Notes: generated by a model from the letters alone, not told the origin. DNA of 64,000 nucleotides from Qipengyuania sp. ABI-127-1 (GCA_022953095.1 JALJCR010000001.1:1026501-1090500), one strand, 5' to 3'. Positions 46,514 to 58,760 are shown, numbered from the stretch's first letter. Numbers and translations: made by a program.

Positions 46514-48304
46514 TCAATAGCCGCTCGCCTGCCCGTCCTTGCGCATCTCCGTCGCCCCGGTAAGCACGCCGGTTTCCGGATCTCGGGCGATTGCTTGATA
46601 TCCGCCGAACATGATGCCGTTATCGACCACTTCCACCTTGTGGCCCATGGCGCGAAGCGCAGCGATCGTTTCGGCCGGAATACCCGGTTCGACGTGGAGT
46701 GTGCCGAGCGGATCGGCCGAAGACCCCGTCAACGGCTCGGTCGGCTGGCGACCGCCATCATGGTTGAAACGCGCTGCATCGCCCGCTTCCTGCAAATTCA
46801 TGTCGTAATCGACGATATTGACGAGGATCTGGACGTGGCCCTGCGGCTGCATCCCGCCACCCATCAGGCCCAGCGTCATGTAGGGCTTGCCATCCTTCTT
46901 CACGAAGGCCGGGATGATCGTGTGAAAGGGGCGCTTGCCGGGCTCATAGGCATTGGGATGGGCTGGATCGAGGCTGAACAGTTCGCCGCGATCCTGAAAC
47001 ATGAAGCCCGTACCCGGCGCTACCAGCCCGCCGCCCATGCCGCGATAGTTCGACTGGATGAGGCTGACCATCAGCCCGTCGCCATCGACTACGGTGAGGT
47101 AGGTCGTGTCGCCTTCGCCCTCGAGCTTGGGTTCGCCAGGTCCGAATTCGGGCGTGGCCCTGGCGGGATCGATCAGCGCAAAGCGTTGACGGCCGTACTC
47201 CTCGCTCAGCAGCTCTTGAGGGAAGGGCGCGAAATCGGTGTCGGCATAAAAGCGCGCGACATCGGCATAAGCGAGCCGCTTGGCCTCGACCATGTAGTGC
47301 AGCGCTTCGGGGCTGCCGCGCTCCCACTGGGATAGGTCCACATTCTTGAGAATGTTGACCATCTGGAGCGCGGCGAAGCCCTGCCCATTGGGTGGAAGTT
47401 CGCACAGTTCGTAGCCGTCCTTGTATTCCGCGCAGGCGGGCTCGACCCAGTCGCTGGTGTGGCTGGCGAAATCCTCCCGCGTGAAGGCGCTGCCCTGATC
47501 CTGCAAATAGCCGACCATCACCTCGGTCAAGGCGCCGTCGTAGAAGGCATCGCGTCCCTCGCGCCCGATAGTCTCGAGCGTTGTGGCAAGGTCTGGGTTC
47601 TTGAACACCTCGCCCGCTTCGGGCGCGGCGCCGTCGGCGAACCAGACCTTGCGGGCATTATCGAATTCGAAGGGATGGATCTCTTGACGGGCAGTGTAGG
47701 CTCGCAGAGCGCGGTTGAGATACATACCTATCACCGGCGCGATCGGGTGGCCTTCGCGGGCATAGCGCACGGTGGGTGCGAGATTCTCGGCCATTGACAG
47801 CTTGCCGAACTTTTCGTGCATGGCGAACCACGCATCGACCGTGCCGGGGATCGTGACCGGCAGGGGGCCAACCGGGGGCAGGGCGTCCGCCCCGTCGAGC
47901 TTTTCGAGCAACTGGCCGAGCGTCTGGCCCTTGGGGCTGCGGCCCGACCCGTTGATGCCGTGCAGCTTGCCGCTCTTCGGATCGTAAATGATCGCGAAGA
48001 GATCACCGCCGATGCCGTTGCCGGTCGGTTCCATCAGGCCGAGCGCTGCGTTGGCGGCAATCGCCGCATCGACCGCAGTGCCGCCCGCCTTGAGGATATC
48101 GAGCGCGATCTGCGTCGCCAGCGGATGCGCGGTCGCCGCCATGCCGTGTTGGGCAATGACCGGGCTGCGTGCCCAGTTCGCACCCACGGGCCGTCCGCCA
48201 CCGCCGATCTGCTCTTCGACCGTGGGTGTATCGGCAGCCTCCTGCGCGTTTGCCGGAGTGGCCGTGAGGGCAAGGGCCGCTACGCCCACCAGTATCGCTC
48301 GCAT
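46514..48304 (-). CDS. ggt: Gamma-glutamyltransferase
   Basis: A 596-residue periplasmic Ntn-hydrolase that transfers or hydrolyses gamma-glutamyl groups from glutathione. A signal peptide (1-20) leads, GNGIGGDLFAIIYD is the family block, and the self-cleavage nucleophile is Thr400 in DTTYLTVVD. GLMGGGMQPQGHVQ lies in the small subunit. The precursor would split at Thr400 into roughly 380- and 197-residue subunits. It is next to PutP, with which it may share amino acid scavenging. Confidence 0.95.
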   Translation of the reverse strand: MRAILVGVAALALTATPANAQEAADTPTVEEQIGGGGRPVGANWARSPVIAQHGMAATAHPLATQIALDILKAGGTAVDAAIAANAALGLMEPTGNGIGGDLFAIIYDPKSGKLHGINGSGRSPKGQTLGQLLEKLDGADALPPVGPLPVTIPGTVDAWFAMHEKFGKLSMAENLAPTVRYAREGHPIAPVIGMYLNRALRAYTARQEIHPFEFDNARKVWFADGAAPEAGEVFKNPDLATTLETIGREGRDAFYDGALTEVMVGYLQDQGSAFTREDFASHTSDWVEPACAEYKDGYELCELPPNGQGFAALQMVNILKNVDLSQWERGSPEALHYMVEAKRLAYADVARFYADTDFAPFPQELLSEEYGRQRFALIDPARATPEFGPGEPKLEGEGDTTYLTVVDGDGLMVSLIQSNYRGMGGGLVAPGTGFMFQDRGELFSLDPAHPNAYEPGKRPFHTIIPAFVKKDGKPYMTLGLMGGGMQPQGHVQILVNIVDYDMNLQEAGDAARFNHDGGRQPTEPLTGSSADPLGTLHVEPGIPAETIAALRAMGHKVEVVDNGIMFGGYQAIARDPETGVLTGATEMRKDGQASGY

Positions 48305-48345
48305 ATCCGTCTCCTCCTATCGGGAGACGGTGTGGCGAAGCCGGG

Positions 48346-49824
48346 TCAGGCTGGCAAGGGGCGCTCGCTTGCGGCAGTCGCCTTGCTGACCAGCCAGATG
48401 GCGAGCCAGGCGGCGATGAAGCCCGGAACGATTTCGTAAAGCCCGGCATCCATGCCCGGAAGCGCGGCGTTCCAGCCGAGAACGATCCAGGCGATGACCA
48501 CCGCCGCGCCGGTTACAAGACCTGCCACTGCGCCTGCGCCTGTCATCCGGTCCCATGTCAGCGAAAGGATGATCAGCGGGCCGAATGCCGCACCGAAACC
48601 GGCCCAGGCATTGGCGACGAGCCCCAGCACCTGGCTGTCGGGATCGCTTGCGATGGCGATAGCCGCGAAGGCGACCAGGGCGACGCAAATGCGGCCGACA
48701 TTGACGCTTTCACGTTCCGATGCGTTGCGGCGGAAGAACAGTTTGTAGAAGTCTTCGGTCAGCGAACTCGAGGCAACCAGTAGCTGCGAGCTGATGGTCG
48801 ACATGATCGCCGCCAGCAAGGCCGCCAGCAGGAAGCCGGTGATCAGCGGATGGAACAGCAGGTTGGCGAGCACGATGAAGATCGTTTCCGGATCGTCCAC
48901 CACCAGTCCGTTGCGCTCGACAAAGGCGCGGCCGGCAATGCCGATGCCGATCGACCCGAGCAGCGCCACACCCATCCAGGTCATGCCGATATTGCGCGCC
49001 GGGCGGACTTTCTCGACCGTATCGATCGCCATGAAGCGCACGATGATGTGCGGCTGACCGAAATATCCGAGGCCCCAGGTCACTGCGCTGATAAAACCCA
49101 GCAAGGTGAGCCCGTGGGTCAGGCTGAGAAACCCTTCGACCGGGACATCGGTGAGCGAGCCGCCCGCGCTGCCGCCATCGCCGAACATCACCACCAGCGG
49201 CATCACCACCAGGGCGACGACCATGATCAGACCCTGGACGAAATCGGTCAGGCTGACCGCCAGAAAGCCACCGACCATGGTATAGGCGAGCACTACCAGG
49301 GCGGTAATCCAGATACCGAGCATGTAGTCGCTCATCCCGACATCACCAAAAGCGCTGGCAAAGCTCGCTTCGAACAGCTTGCCACCCCCCACCAGGCCTG
49401 CGGCGGTATAGACTGCGAAGAAGACCACCACGATCAACGCAGAGATAACCCGCAGCGCCACTGCTTTGTCAGGGAAGCGGTTGGCGAGGAATTCGGGAAT
49501 GGTCAGTGCATTGCCATAGCTTTCGGTCTGCGCGCGCAGGCGCGGGGCGACCACGAACCAGTTGGCCAGCGCTCCGATGAACAGGCCGATACCGATCCAC
49601 GCCTCGACCAGGCCGCTGGCATAAAGTGCGCCGGGCAAGCCGAGCAGCAGCCAACCGCTCATATCCGATGCGCCTGCGGACAGTGCCGCGACCGAAGGAG
49701 AAAGATTGCGTCCAGCGAGCAGATAGCCCTCGCTCGTGTCGGTAGAACGCTTCCAGGCCCAGAGACCGATCGCGAGCATGAGAATAAAATATAAGGCGAG
49801 TGAAATATATGTTCCCGTCTGCAT
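48346..49824 (-). CDS. putP: Sodium/proline symporter
   Basis: A 492-residue sodium:solute symporter with about 13 membrane helices. The PutP pattern is clear in AGRNLSPSVAALSAGASDMSGWLLLG-type residues (shown in part: SDMSGWLLLGLPGALYASG) and GLGYFGQPHIIVRFMA. It imports proline with sodium. ATG 49824 is chosen because the longer frame adds 19 polar residues before the first helix. It lies upstream of ggt in the same direction with a 41-base gap. Confidence 0.9.
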   Translation of the reverse strand: MQTGTYISLALYFILMLAIGLWAWKRSTDTSEGYLLAGRNLSPSVAALSAGASDMSGWLLLGLPGALYASGLVEAWIGIGLFIGALANWFVVAPRLRAQTESYGNALTIPEFLANRFPDKAVALRVISALIVVVFFAVYTAAGLVGGGKLFEASFASAFGDVGMSDYMLGIWITALVVLAYTMVGGFLAVSLTDFVQGLIMVVALVVMPLVVMFGDGGSAGGSLTDVPVEGFLSLTHGLTLLGFISAVTWGLGYFGQPHIIVRFMAIDTVEKVRPARNIGMTWMGVALLGSIGIGIAGRAFVERNGLVVDDPETIFIVLANLLFHPLITGFLLAALLAAIMSTISSQLLVASSSLTEDFYKLFFRRNASERESVNVGRICVALVAFAAIAIASDPDSQVLGLVANAWAGFGAAFGPLIILSLTWDRMTGAGAVAGLVTGAAVVIAWIVLGWNAALPGMDAGLYEIVPGFIAAWLAIWLVSKATAASERPLPA

Positions 49825-50023
49825 GGTGCGGCACCTAACAGACTGAACCTGCGCTGACCACCGCAGCCTAGAATACCACATTGTGGGTCATTCTTTGCGC
49901 AGCGCAGCCATGTCTGTGGCAATTTTGCGACGGTTCCATTTGGTTTGCAAAAGTCTTTGGAACGCCTTTCCTTGTCGCACGTCTCTTCGACAAACAGGGT
50001 CCACATAAACTACAGGTATTCCA

Positions 50024-50869
50024 ATGAAAAAATCGACAATTCTGGCCACCGCAATCTTTGCGGGCACTATCGCTCAGCCAGCAATCGCCCAAGATACCGA
50101 TCCCGACTTCTTCGACGGCTTCTATGTCGGTGGCAGCTTTGGGCTCGATGCGATCGATGACGGGGCGGACGATGGCATCGTTTTCGACACCAATGGAGAT
50201 GGCGAATATGGCGATGTCGTTCGCACCACCACCGGCGCGAACGCCTTTGGCCCGGGCTTCTGCAACGGGATCGCCAACGGGTCGCGTACCATCGATGGTT
50301 GCGGCGATGACAAATCGCGCTTCGGCTATGGCGTACGCCTTGGCTTCGACAAGCGTGTGGGCGATGGTCCGTTCGTAGCCGGCCTTCTCGTCGAAGGGGC
50401 GATGTCGGATTCGAAAGAGTATTCGAGCGGGTTCAGCACCACTCCGGCAAGTTACACCTTCGTGCGCGAGCTCGACAAATCGGTCGCGCTGCGTGGACGC
50501 CTCGGGATCTCGCCGGGCAGTGGCCGTGGTCTGCTGTATGTGACGGGCGGTCTCGCTTATGCCGACATCGACCATGATTTCGTCACCACCAATGGCGCCA
50601 ATTCCTTCACCATGACGGACGATGGCGACTGGCAACTGGGCGGTCAGATCGGTGCGGGCGGCGAACTTTACTTGACCAATAACATCTCGCTGGGGCTCGA
50701 ATATCTCTATTCGCGTTATGACGATGACGACGCCTATGTGCTGGTCGGTCCCGGTACGGCCCCCGCGACGAACCCGTTCCTGCTCGATTCGGGCCAGACG
50801 GGTCTGCGCCCGTCGGATTCCGACTTGGCGATCCACTCGTTCCGCACCACGCTGAATTTCCGCTTTTGA
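50024..50869 (+). CDS. Outer-membrane beta-barrel protein
   Basis: A 281-residue protein with a signal peptide (AIAQ cleavage near residue 23). A beta-barrel of the OmpA-like/Omp25 type follows, ending in the aromatic LNFRF needed for barrel assembly. Glycine-rich strands alternate (GGSFGLDAIDDGADD, GYGVRLGFDKR), and acidic loops may bind cations. The function is unknown. The 199-base upstream gap has no clear consensus promoter. A strong terminator follows. Confidence 0.86.
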   Translation: MKKSTILATAIFAGTIAQPAIAQDTDPDFFDGFYVGGSFGLDAIDDGADDGIVFDTNGDGEYGDVVRTTTGANAFGPGFCNGIANGSRTIDGCGDDKSRFGYGVRLGFDKRVGDGPFVAGLLVEGAMSDSKEYSSGFSTTPASYTFVRELDKSVALRGRLGISPGSGRGLLYVTGGLAYADIDHDFVTTNGANSFTMTDDGDWQLGGQIGAGGELYLTNNISLGLEYLYSRYDDDDAYVLVGPGTAPATNPFLLDSGQTGLRPSDSDLAIHSFRTTLNFRF

Positions 50870-50891
50870 GTGTAGGTGACGACTGAAAAAG

Positions 50892-50919
50892 AAAGGGCCA
50901 CCCTTGCGGTGGCCCTTTT
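50892..50919. terminator. Bidirectional Rho-independent terminator
   Basis: AAAGGGCCACC (50892-50902) pairs with GGTGGCCCTTT (50909-50919) over a six-base loop. An A-rich run lies before it and a T-run within and after it, so it can end both the outer-membrane gene and the convergent typA transcript. Confidence 0.92.
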
Positions 50920-50942
50920 TCGTTCGGCTTGACGTTGCGCGG

Positions 50943-52763
<1,821 letters not shown>

Positions 52764-52852
52764 GGATACTTGCTTTCTAATCAGGGTACCGTAGCGTCAG
52801 TGCACAGAGCATGCGACGCGTTCCGGGCGCGCCCCTAGCCGAGTTGCTGCAT

Positions 52853-52869
52853 TGCGGCAAGGTGCCGCA
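52853..52869. repeat. Small GC-rich hairpin in the typA/TonB-receptor gap
   Basis: TGCGGCA and TGCCGCA (52853-52859 and 52863-52869) form a seven-pair stem with a three-base loop. The 259-base gap 52764-53022 otherwise shows no gene and no clear promoter consensus. The hairpin could be a regulatory structure upstream of the receptor gene. Confidence 0.4.
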
Positions 52870-53022
52870 GTGTAACGCGAAAGGCACAGTCGTCGGACGA
52901 GCTATGACACTCGTCGGCTAAATACTTGAGAGGCCATGCTGGTCTGGTAACTCGCCTCTGCTTGCGTATTTTTGGGGACTGCGCAGCAGACCATAATACG
53001 TATTGAGAGAAGAGGACCTTTC

Positions 53023-55704
53023 ATGAAATTCATTACTTTCGGCCGCGCCGCGACCGTTCGTACCGCTTTGCTTGCCAGTGCTGCCGGGTTGGTTGTACCC
53101 GCCACCGCACAGGCGCAGGACGCCGGTGCAGACGAGGCAGAAGTCGAGGCACCCGCCAGTAACAATGTCATCGTCGTCACCGCGACCAAGCGCGAACAGA
53201 CGTTGCAGGAAACCCCGGTCGCCGTGAGCGTGACCAGTTCCGAAACCATCGAGCGCGCGCAGATCCGCGATGTCGCCGATCTCGCCACCGTGGTTCCCTC
53301 GCTGCGCGTCAGCCAGAACCAGAGCTCGTTCGCGACCAGCTATTCGGTTCGCGGTTTCGGCACCGACGGCAACAATATCGGTCTCGAACCGTCGGTCGCG
53401 ATGTTCGTCGATGGCGTCTATCGCAGCCGTGCTGTATCGCAGATTTCCGACCTTCCCGACATCCAGCGGGTCGAGGTTCTGCGCGGTCCGCAGTCGACCC
53501 TGTTCGGCAAGAACGCCAGCGCCGGCGTGATCTCGATCGTGACCAAGGAACCGCAGTTCGATTTCGGCGGCATGGTCGAGGCCAGCTATGGCAATTTCGA
53601 CGCCATCGTGGCCAAGGGCTACGTGACCGGCCCGATCGCCGACTCTCTTGCCGTCAGCTTCGGCGGCGGTGTCAACAAGCGCGATGGCTTCCTCACCAAT
53701 GGCGTCGACGGTCAGGACATCAATGACCGGAACCGCTGGTTCACCCGCGGCCAGCTGCTGTTCGACAATGGCGGCCCGCTGCGTGTTCGCGTCATCGGCG
53801 ACTACGATAAGATCGAAGAGCGTTGCTGCGGCGTGATCAATGTCGCGCCTTCGGCTGAGATCGGTGCGATCCAGTTGCTCGGCGGACAAGTCAACGATTT
53901 CCGCAACAATCCGGATGGCGATGTGGTCTTCACTGATGTGGACCCGGTCAACGAAGTCGAGAATTACGGTATTTCGGGCCAGATCGACTACGAACTCGGC
54001 GCATTGACGCTGACCTCGATCACCGCCTATCGCAAGACCGGCCTGATGGCGGATCAGGATGTTGACTTCACCAGCCTCAATGCGGTTAGCGGTGCGAATA
54101 TCGGCGATGCCGACATCGACACCTTCACGCAGGAACTCCGGATCGCCTCGGACTTCGATGGTCCGCTCAACTTCCTGATCGGCGGCTATTACTTCGACGA
54201 GCGCGTCGATACGTCGGACCAGATCGTCTATGGTGACGGCTTCCGCCCCTACGCCAATCTGCTGCTGCAGGGGGCGACCGGCGGTACGCAGACTGTCGAC
54301 TCGCTCGAAGCCACGCTGTCGGCGCTCAACGGCACCGACTACACTGGCCAGTTCTTCGCCAGTGGGCAGGGCTTCTTCAACAATATCGTGCAGGACAATG
54401 AAGCCTTCTCGATCTTCGGCAATGTCGATTTCGAGATCACCGATCGGCTGGTGCTGACCCTTGGTGCGAACTACACCAAGGACAAGAAGCAGATCGTGAC
54501 CAACTCGACGAGCACCGATGCGTTTTCGAACGTCGATCTGGTGGCATCGGGCAACCGCGCGATTTTCGCTCAGGGTCTTGCAACCCAGGTCGGTACGCTG
54601 CTCGGCCTCGGTCGCCCGGCAACGCAAGCCGAGATCGGTGCCTTTGCCGGCGGCAATCCGGCTGCCTTCGCACAGGTCTCGGCGGGTGTGCAGGCCTTCG
54701 CCGATGCGAACGACACCAATCCCGCCGTCAACTCGTTGCTGGCGCTCACCCCGTTCCAGTTCCTGCCGCCACTGCAGAACTGCCCGAACGCGGTGGAAGA
54801 TTGCTCGACCAATGACGACGACTGGAGCTGGAACGTCCGCCTTGCCTATGAAGTGACCCCGACGCTCAACGTCTATGCGAGCTGGGCGACTGGCTACAAG
54901 GCGCCGAGCTTCAACCTGTCGCGCGACAGCCGTCCGCTTCCGGCCGATTTCGCCGCGCTTCGGGCACAGGGCCTTGCGGTCACCAATCTGCGGCCGGGAA
55001 CCCGCTTTGCCAATGCCGAGAATTCGGAAGTGTACGAAGTCGGGATCAAGGGCAATTGGAGCCGTGCCGCAGCAAACCTGACGGTGTTCCAGCAGTCGAT
55101 CAAGGACTTCCAGGCGAACACATTCACCGGAACCTCCTTCATCCTGTCGAATGCGGGCAAGCAGGAAACCTTCGGTGTCGAGTTCGATGGCCAGTTCTAT
55201 GCCAGTGACGAACTCACGCTGAACGTCGCGCTTACCTATCTCGACGCGCAATATGACAGCTTCGTCGCTTCGCCGGTCGGCGATCTGTCGGGCGAGCCGG
55301 TTGCCGGTGTGCCCGAACTCTCGGCAGTCTTCGGCGCGCAGTACGACAAGGAAGTCAATTCCAATGGCGACCGGATCATCCTGCGCGGCGATTTCTCCTA
55401 TCAGTCGCCGGTGCAGGTGGTTGACGGGCTGACGAACTTCATCGTGGTCGACCCGGTGACGGGCGCGCGCGACTTTGGTCCCGCACGCGCAGCGGCAGCC
55501 GCTTTCAAGCGGGAGGTCAACAGCCTCAACGCCTCGCTCACCTATGCTTTCGACATGGGGCTGGAACTGACCGTTTGGGGGCGCAACCTGCTGGACGATC
55601 GCTATATCAGCACGGTTTTCCCGGCAGTGGCCCAGGGCCAGGCGATTTCGGGTTATCCGAACCAGCCGCGCACCTATGGCGTGGCGGCGCGGTTCCGCTT
55701 TTGA
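53023..55704 (+). CDS. TonB-dependent outer-membrane receptor
   Basis: An 893-residue receptor with a signal peptide (about 1-32). A TonB-box-like VIVVTATKREQTLQET (about 46-61) is followed by a plug domain (GVYRSRAVSQISDLPDIQR, VLRGPQSTLFGKNASAG) and a 22-strand-type barrel ending RFRF. The substrate is not evident; no utilisation genes are beside it, so a siderophore, glycan or vitamin ligand is open. ATG 53023 starts the signal peptide and has AGAGGAC upstream. The large antisense frame across it is a shadow. Confidence 0.94.
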   Translation: MKFITFGRAATVRTALLASAAGLVVPATAQAQDAGADEAEVEAPASNNVIVVTATKREQTLQETPVAVSVTSSETIERAQIRDVADLATVVPSLRVSQNQSSFATSYSVRGFGTDGNNIGLEPSVAMFVDGVYRSRAVSQISDLPDIQRVEVLRGPQSTLFGKNASAGVISIVTKEPQFDFGGMVEASYGNFDAIVAKGYVTGPIADSLAVSFGGGVNKRDGFLTNGVDGQDINDRNRWFTRGQLLFDNGGPLRVRVIGDYDKIEERCCGVINVAPSAEIGAIQLLGGQVNDFRNNPDGDVVFTDVDPVNEVENYGISGQIDYELGALTLTSITAYRKTGLMADQDVDFTSLNAVSGANIGDADIDTFTQELRIASDFDGPLNFLIGGYYFDERVDTSDQIVYGDGFRPYANLLLQGATGGTQTVDSLEATLSALNGTDYTGQFFASGQGFFNNIVQDNEAFSIFGNVDFEITDRLVLTLGANYTKDKKQIVTNSTSTDAFSNVDLVASGNRAIFAQGLATQVGTLLGLGRPATQAEIGAFAGGNPAAFAQVSAGVQAFADANDTNPAVNSLLALTPFQFLPPLQNCPNAVEDCSTNDDDWSWNVRLAYEVTPTLNVYASWATGYKAPSFNLSRDSRPLPADFAALRAQGLAVTNLRPGTRFANAENSEVYEVGIKGNWSRAAANLTVFQQSIKDFQANTFTGTSFILSNAGKQETFGVEFDGQFYASDELTLNVALTYLDAQYDSFVASPVGDLSGEPVAGVPELSAVFGAQYDKEVNSNGDRIILRGDFSYQSPVQVVDGLTNFIVVDPVTGARDFGPARAAAAAFKREVNSLNASLTYAFDMGLELTVWGRNLLDDRYISTVFPAVAQGQAISGYPNQPRTYGVAARFRF

Positions 55705-55729
55705 TCGAGCGAACAATTGGATAAGGGGA

Positions 55730-55751
55730 GGGGGCTTTCGAGCCCCCTTTT
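55730..55751 (+). terminator. Rho-independent terminator after the TonB receptor
   Basis: GGGGGCT (55730-55736) and AGCCCCC (55741-55747) enclose a TTCG loop and are followed by TTTTCTTTG. This is a textbook intrinsic terminator ending the receptor transcript before the GNAT gene. Confidence 0.92.
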
Positions 55752-55788
55752 CTTTGTCTAACGCGCGTGATGCGGCAAAGGTCATGGC

Positions 55789-56256
55789 ATGCCTGTCGCC
55801 ATTCGCCCCCTGACCGAGGAGGAGCTGGAAGAAGCCAGTGCGGTGTGCCTGCGCTCCAAGGCGTACTGGGGCTACGATGCCACTGTCATGAAAGCTTGCC
55901 GGGACGAACTGACCCTGAGCGCAGCCGATCTGGAAGGCGGTTTATCAGTCGGCATGCGGGAGGGCGGTACGCTTTTGGGTGTCGCTCAAGTGATCTGCGA
56001 GAGCGACAACTGGGAACTGGAGAAGCTGTTCGTCGATCCGCCTGCCATGGGTAGGGGCGTCGGCAGCCAGCTATTCGCCTGGGCTGTGGCAGCGGTCGGG
56101 GCTCGCGGCGGGCATACCATGAGTATTGCCGCCGATCCGGAGGCTGCCGATTTCTATCGTAAAATGGGTGCGGTCGATGCCGGACACGTGGCTTCGGCAT
56201 CGATCCAAGGGCGGTGCCTGCCGCTCCTGCGCTACCGGATCTTGGGCGGAAGCTAG
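55789..56256 (+). CDS. GNAT family N-acetyltransferase
   Basis: A 155-residue acetyltransferase with WELEKLFVDPPAMGRGVGSQLFAWAV, the acetyl-CoA loop (here shown in two parts: LEKLFVDPPAMGRGVG and SQLFAWAV). A C-terminal DFYRKMGAVDAG follows. The acceptor is unknown. Its stop TAG overlaps the convergent permease stop through a shared CTAG. Confidence 0.85.
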   Translation: MPVAIRPLTEEELEEASAVCLRSKAYWGYDATVMKACRDELTLSAADLEGGLSVGMREGGTLLGVAQVICESDNWELEKLFVDPPAMGRGVGSQLFAWAVAAVGARGGHTMSIAADPEAADFYRKMGAVDAGHVASASIQGRCLPLLRYRILGGS

Positions 56257-58760
56257 AGCGCCCGCAGCGCTTGCGCCGGTTTGGCCCGCAACAGCGGCAG
56301 CGAGGCGCCGATGGCGAAGGACAGAACTATGGCGATCCCGAGGCCAAGGACCGCGATCACCATGCCCCAATCTGGCAGCCAGTCGAATTCGAACAACTGG
56401 GTGACCACCAGCCAGGCAGCGAAACTGCCGATGCCGAGCGCCACAAGCGCCAGCGCGCCTGCCAGAACGACGTATTCGATCAGCTGCATGACCAGCACTT
56501 GCCTTCTGTCGGCGCCGAGGACGCGCAGGACCACGGTATCGTAAGTGCGTGCAGCGCGCGCTGCGGCGATCGCCCCCAACAGAACGGCGAGGCCCGCCAG
56601 CACGGCCACGCTTGCCGCGGCCAGCGTGGCAAGCCCTACCTGTTCCAGGATCGTGCGCGCCTGTTCGAGCACGCCGCCGACCTCGATCACCGAAGTGGAG
56701 GGAAGTGCCGCGACCAACGCCTGGAGCAGCGGGCCCGTCGGTGTGCCCGGACTGAGTTCGATCGTCGCCGCGAGGTTGTGTGGCGCGTCCTGAATTGCAT
56801 TGGGGCTCAACACGAAGACATAGTTGAAGCCCATGCTCTCCCAGTCGATCCGCCGGGTGTTCGCGATCCGCGCTGTGCGCTCGATACCCAGCACGCCGAA
56901 GGTCAGCATGTCACCCACTTCCAGGTCGGCGGCTGCGGCGAATTCCTCGTCGACCGAGACCAGCGGTTCGCCGTCATAGGCAGGCCCCCACCATTGTCCC
57001 TGGGTCAGCTCGTTGCCCTCGGGAAGCGTATCCGCATAGGTTAGGCCGCGTTCGCCGCGCAGCGCCCAGGCTCCGTCGGGGATTTCCTCGAGGTCGAGCG
57101 TGCGGGTCATGGCGCCTTCTGGCCCGAAGGCGAGGACCGAGCCGCGCAGCGCCGGGACGGTCCGCCAACTCGCATCGGGATCGGCTTCGCGAACCAGTGT
57201 CTCGAACTCGGTGATTTGGTCGCGCGGAATGTCGAGCACGAAATAGTCGGGCGCACGGTCGGGTACGCGCTTGGCAATGTTCCCGTCGATCGCGCTCTGG
57301 ACGGCGGCGAGCAATACGAAAGCGGCAAGGCCGAAGCCGAGCGCCGTGACCAATGCGCCGGTGGACGAACCGGGCCGATGCAGATTGGCGAGCGCATTGC
57401 GGGCGATGGGGCTCTTGGGGCGGGGCATGGCGCCGGCGAGCTTGCGAATACCCAGACCAAGCAAAGCGAGGAGGGCGAGCACCGCAGCGGCCCCGGCGAG
57501 AAACCCGCCGGACAGCATCGGATTCTCGGCCGTCAGCAATGCGAGCGCGACGATGGCGGCGAGGCCACTGCCGACCACCAGCAAGGCTTGAGGATCGCGT
57601 GCCAGTGGGGCGACACGTGCGCGCATCAGAGCCATCGCGGGAAAATGGCGTGCGCGCAGCAAGGGCGGGGCCGCGAATACCAGCGCTACCAGCATCCCAT
57701 AAGCCAGCGCCAGCAGGATCGCGCCAGGATCGAGGATGAGGCCGCTGGAAACCGGTAGCAGTCCGTCTAGCGCGGTTGCCAGATGGGGCACGAGAGCCAC
57801 GCCAACGGCAATCCCGGCGATACTGCCAATCAGCGACGCGGCCACAATCTGCAAGGCGTAAATGCGCGCGATATCGCTGCTGGAAGCGCCGAGAATCTTG
57901 AGCGTGGCGATGCCTTGCCGACGGGCATCGAGATAGGATGTCACGCCGCCGCCGATTCCGATCCCCGCGATCACCAGTGCGGCAAGGCCGACCAGCGTCA
58001 GGAATTCGCCCATGCGGTCGACGAAACGGTCGGTGCCCGGTGCCGCGCGCTCGGCCGTGTCGATATCGAAGCCCTGCGAGGGAAACCGTTCCTCGAGCGC
58101 CTCGCGCGTATCACCAATGTCCTGATTGCCCGAGAAGCGGACCCGGGTCTTGGTCTGGTACATCGAACCCGGTGCGATCAACCCGCCGCGTATGGGCATG
58201 TCTTCCGCCACGATGACCGTGGGGCCGAGCTGGAAACCTTCGCTCAACCGATCGGGTTCATTGGACACGATACCGCCAACGGTCAGCGTTTCGGTGCCGA
58301 TGGCGATGGTGTCGCCCGGCGCCGCGCCGAGGCGGTCTGCCGCACCCTGCGACAACCACGCCTCGTCCGGGCGGGGCGGGCCGACCGAGCGGCCGTCTTC
58401 CAGCGTCAGTTCGCCATAGAGCGGGTAGGCGGCATCGACTGCCTTCAATTCGATCGGGGCGGCCTGCTCGCCAAAGCGCGCCATTGCCTGCATGCGGATG
58501 CCAGCGGAAACATCGCCGAGGTCCTCGAGTGCAGCGCGCTCCTCCTCGTCGAGACCGCGTTGCCAGAGTTCGACCTGCAGATCGCCGCCGAGATATTCGC
58601 GGCCATTGGATTCGATCTCGCGCTCGATCGCTGCGGTGAGTGATCCGATCGCGGCAAGCGCACCGGTGCCCAGAAACAGGCAAACCAGCAGCAGGCGCAA
58701 GCCGCGGAAACGCGCATTGAGATCGCGCCGCGCGATACGCCAAGCGGTGGTCCAGCTCAT
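56253..58760 (-). CDS. ABC transporter permease, FtsX/YbbP type
   Basis: An 835-residue permease with ten or so membrane helices in two FtsX-like bundles and large periplasmic loops. Examples are ATLKILGASSSDIARIYALQ and the equivalent RVLGADRRQVLVMQL. It pairs with the ATPase gene overlapping by ATGA. The YbbA-YbbP-TesA arrangement is conserved in proteobacteria. The exported substrate is unknown; a lipid or cell-envelope effector role is suspected. Confidence 0.92.
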   Translation of the reverse strand: MSWTTAWRIARRDLNARFRGLRLLLVCLFLGTGALAAIGSLTAAIEREIESNGREYLGGDLQVELWQRGLDEEERAALEDLGDVSAGIRMQAMARFGEQAAPIELKAVDAAYPLYGELTLEDGRSVGPPRPDEAWLSQGAADRLGAAPGDTIAIGTETLTVGGIVSNEPDRLSEGFQLGPTVIVAEDMPIRGGLIAPGSMYQTKTRVRFSGNQDIGDTREALEERFPSQGFDIDTAERAAPGTDRFVDRMGEFLTLVGLAALVIAGIGIGGGVTSYLDARRQGIATLKILGASSSDIARIYALQIVAASLIGSIAGIAVGVALVPHLATALDGLLPVSSGLILDPGAILLALAYGMLVALVFAAPPLLRARHFPAMALMRARVAPLARDPQALLVVGSGLAAIVALALLTAENPMLSGGFLAGAAAVLALLALLGLGIRKLAGAMPRPKSPIARNALANLHRPGSSTGALVTALGFGLAAFVLLAAVQSAIDGNIAKRVPDRAPDYFVLDIPRDQITEFETLVREADPDASWRTVPALRGSVLAFGPEGAMTRTLDLEEIPDGAWALRGERGLTYADTLPEGNELTQGQWWGPAYDGEPLVSVDEEFAAAADLEVGDMLTFGVLGIERTARIANTRRIDWESMGFNYVFVLSPNAIQDAPHNLAATIELSPGTPTGPLLQALVAALPSTSVIEVGGVLEQARTILEQVGLATLAAASVAVLAGLAVLLGAIAAARAARTYDTVVLRVLGADRRQVLVMQLIEYVVLAGALALVALGIGSFAAWLVVTQLFEFDWLPDWGMVIAVLGLGIAIVLSFAIGASLPLLRAKPAQALRAL

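Noticed and set aside
52918-55785. A 955-codon reading frame on the reverse strand opposite the TonB receptor
   Set aside because: It lies entirely over the receptor gene, has no family resemblance or ribosome-binding site, and is expected from GC-rich codon use in the sense gene.
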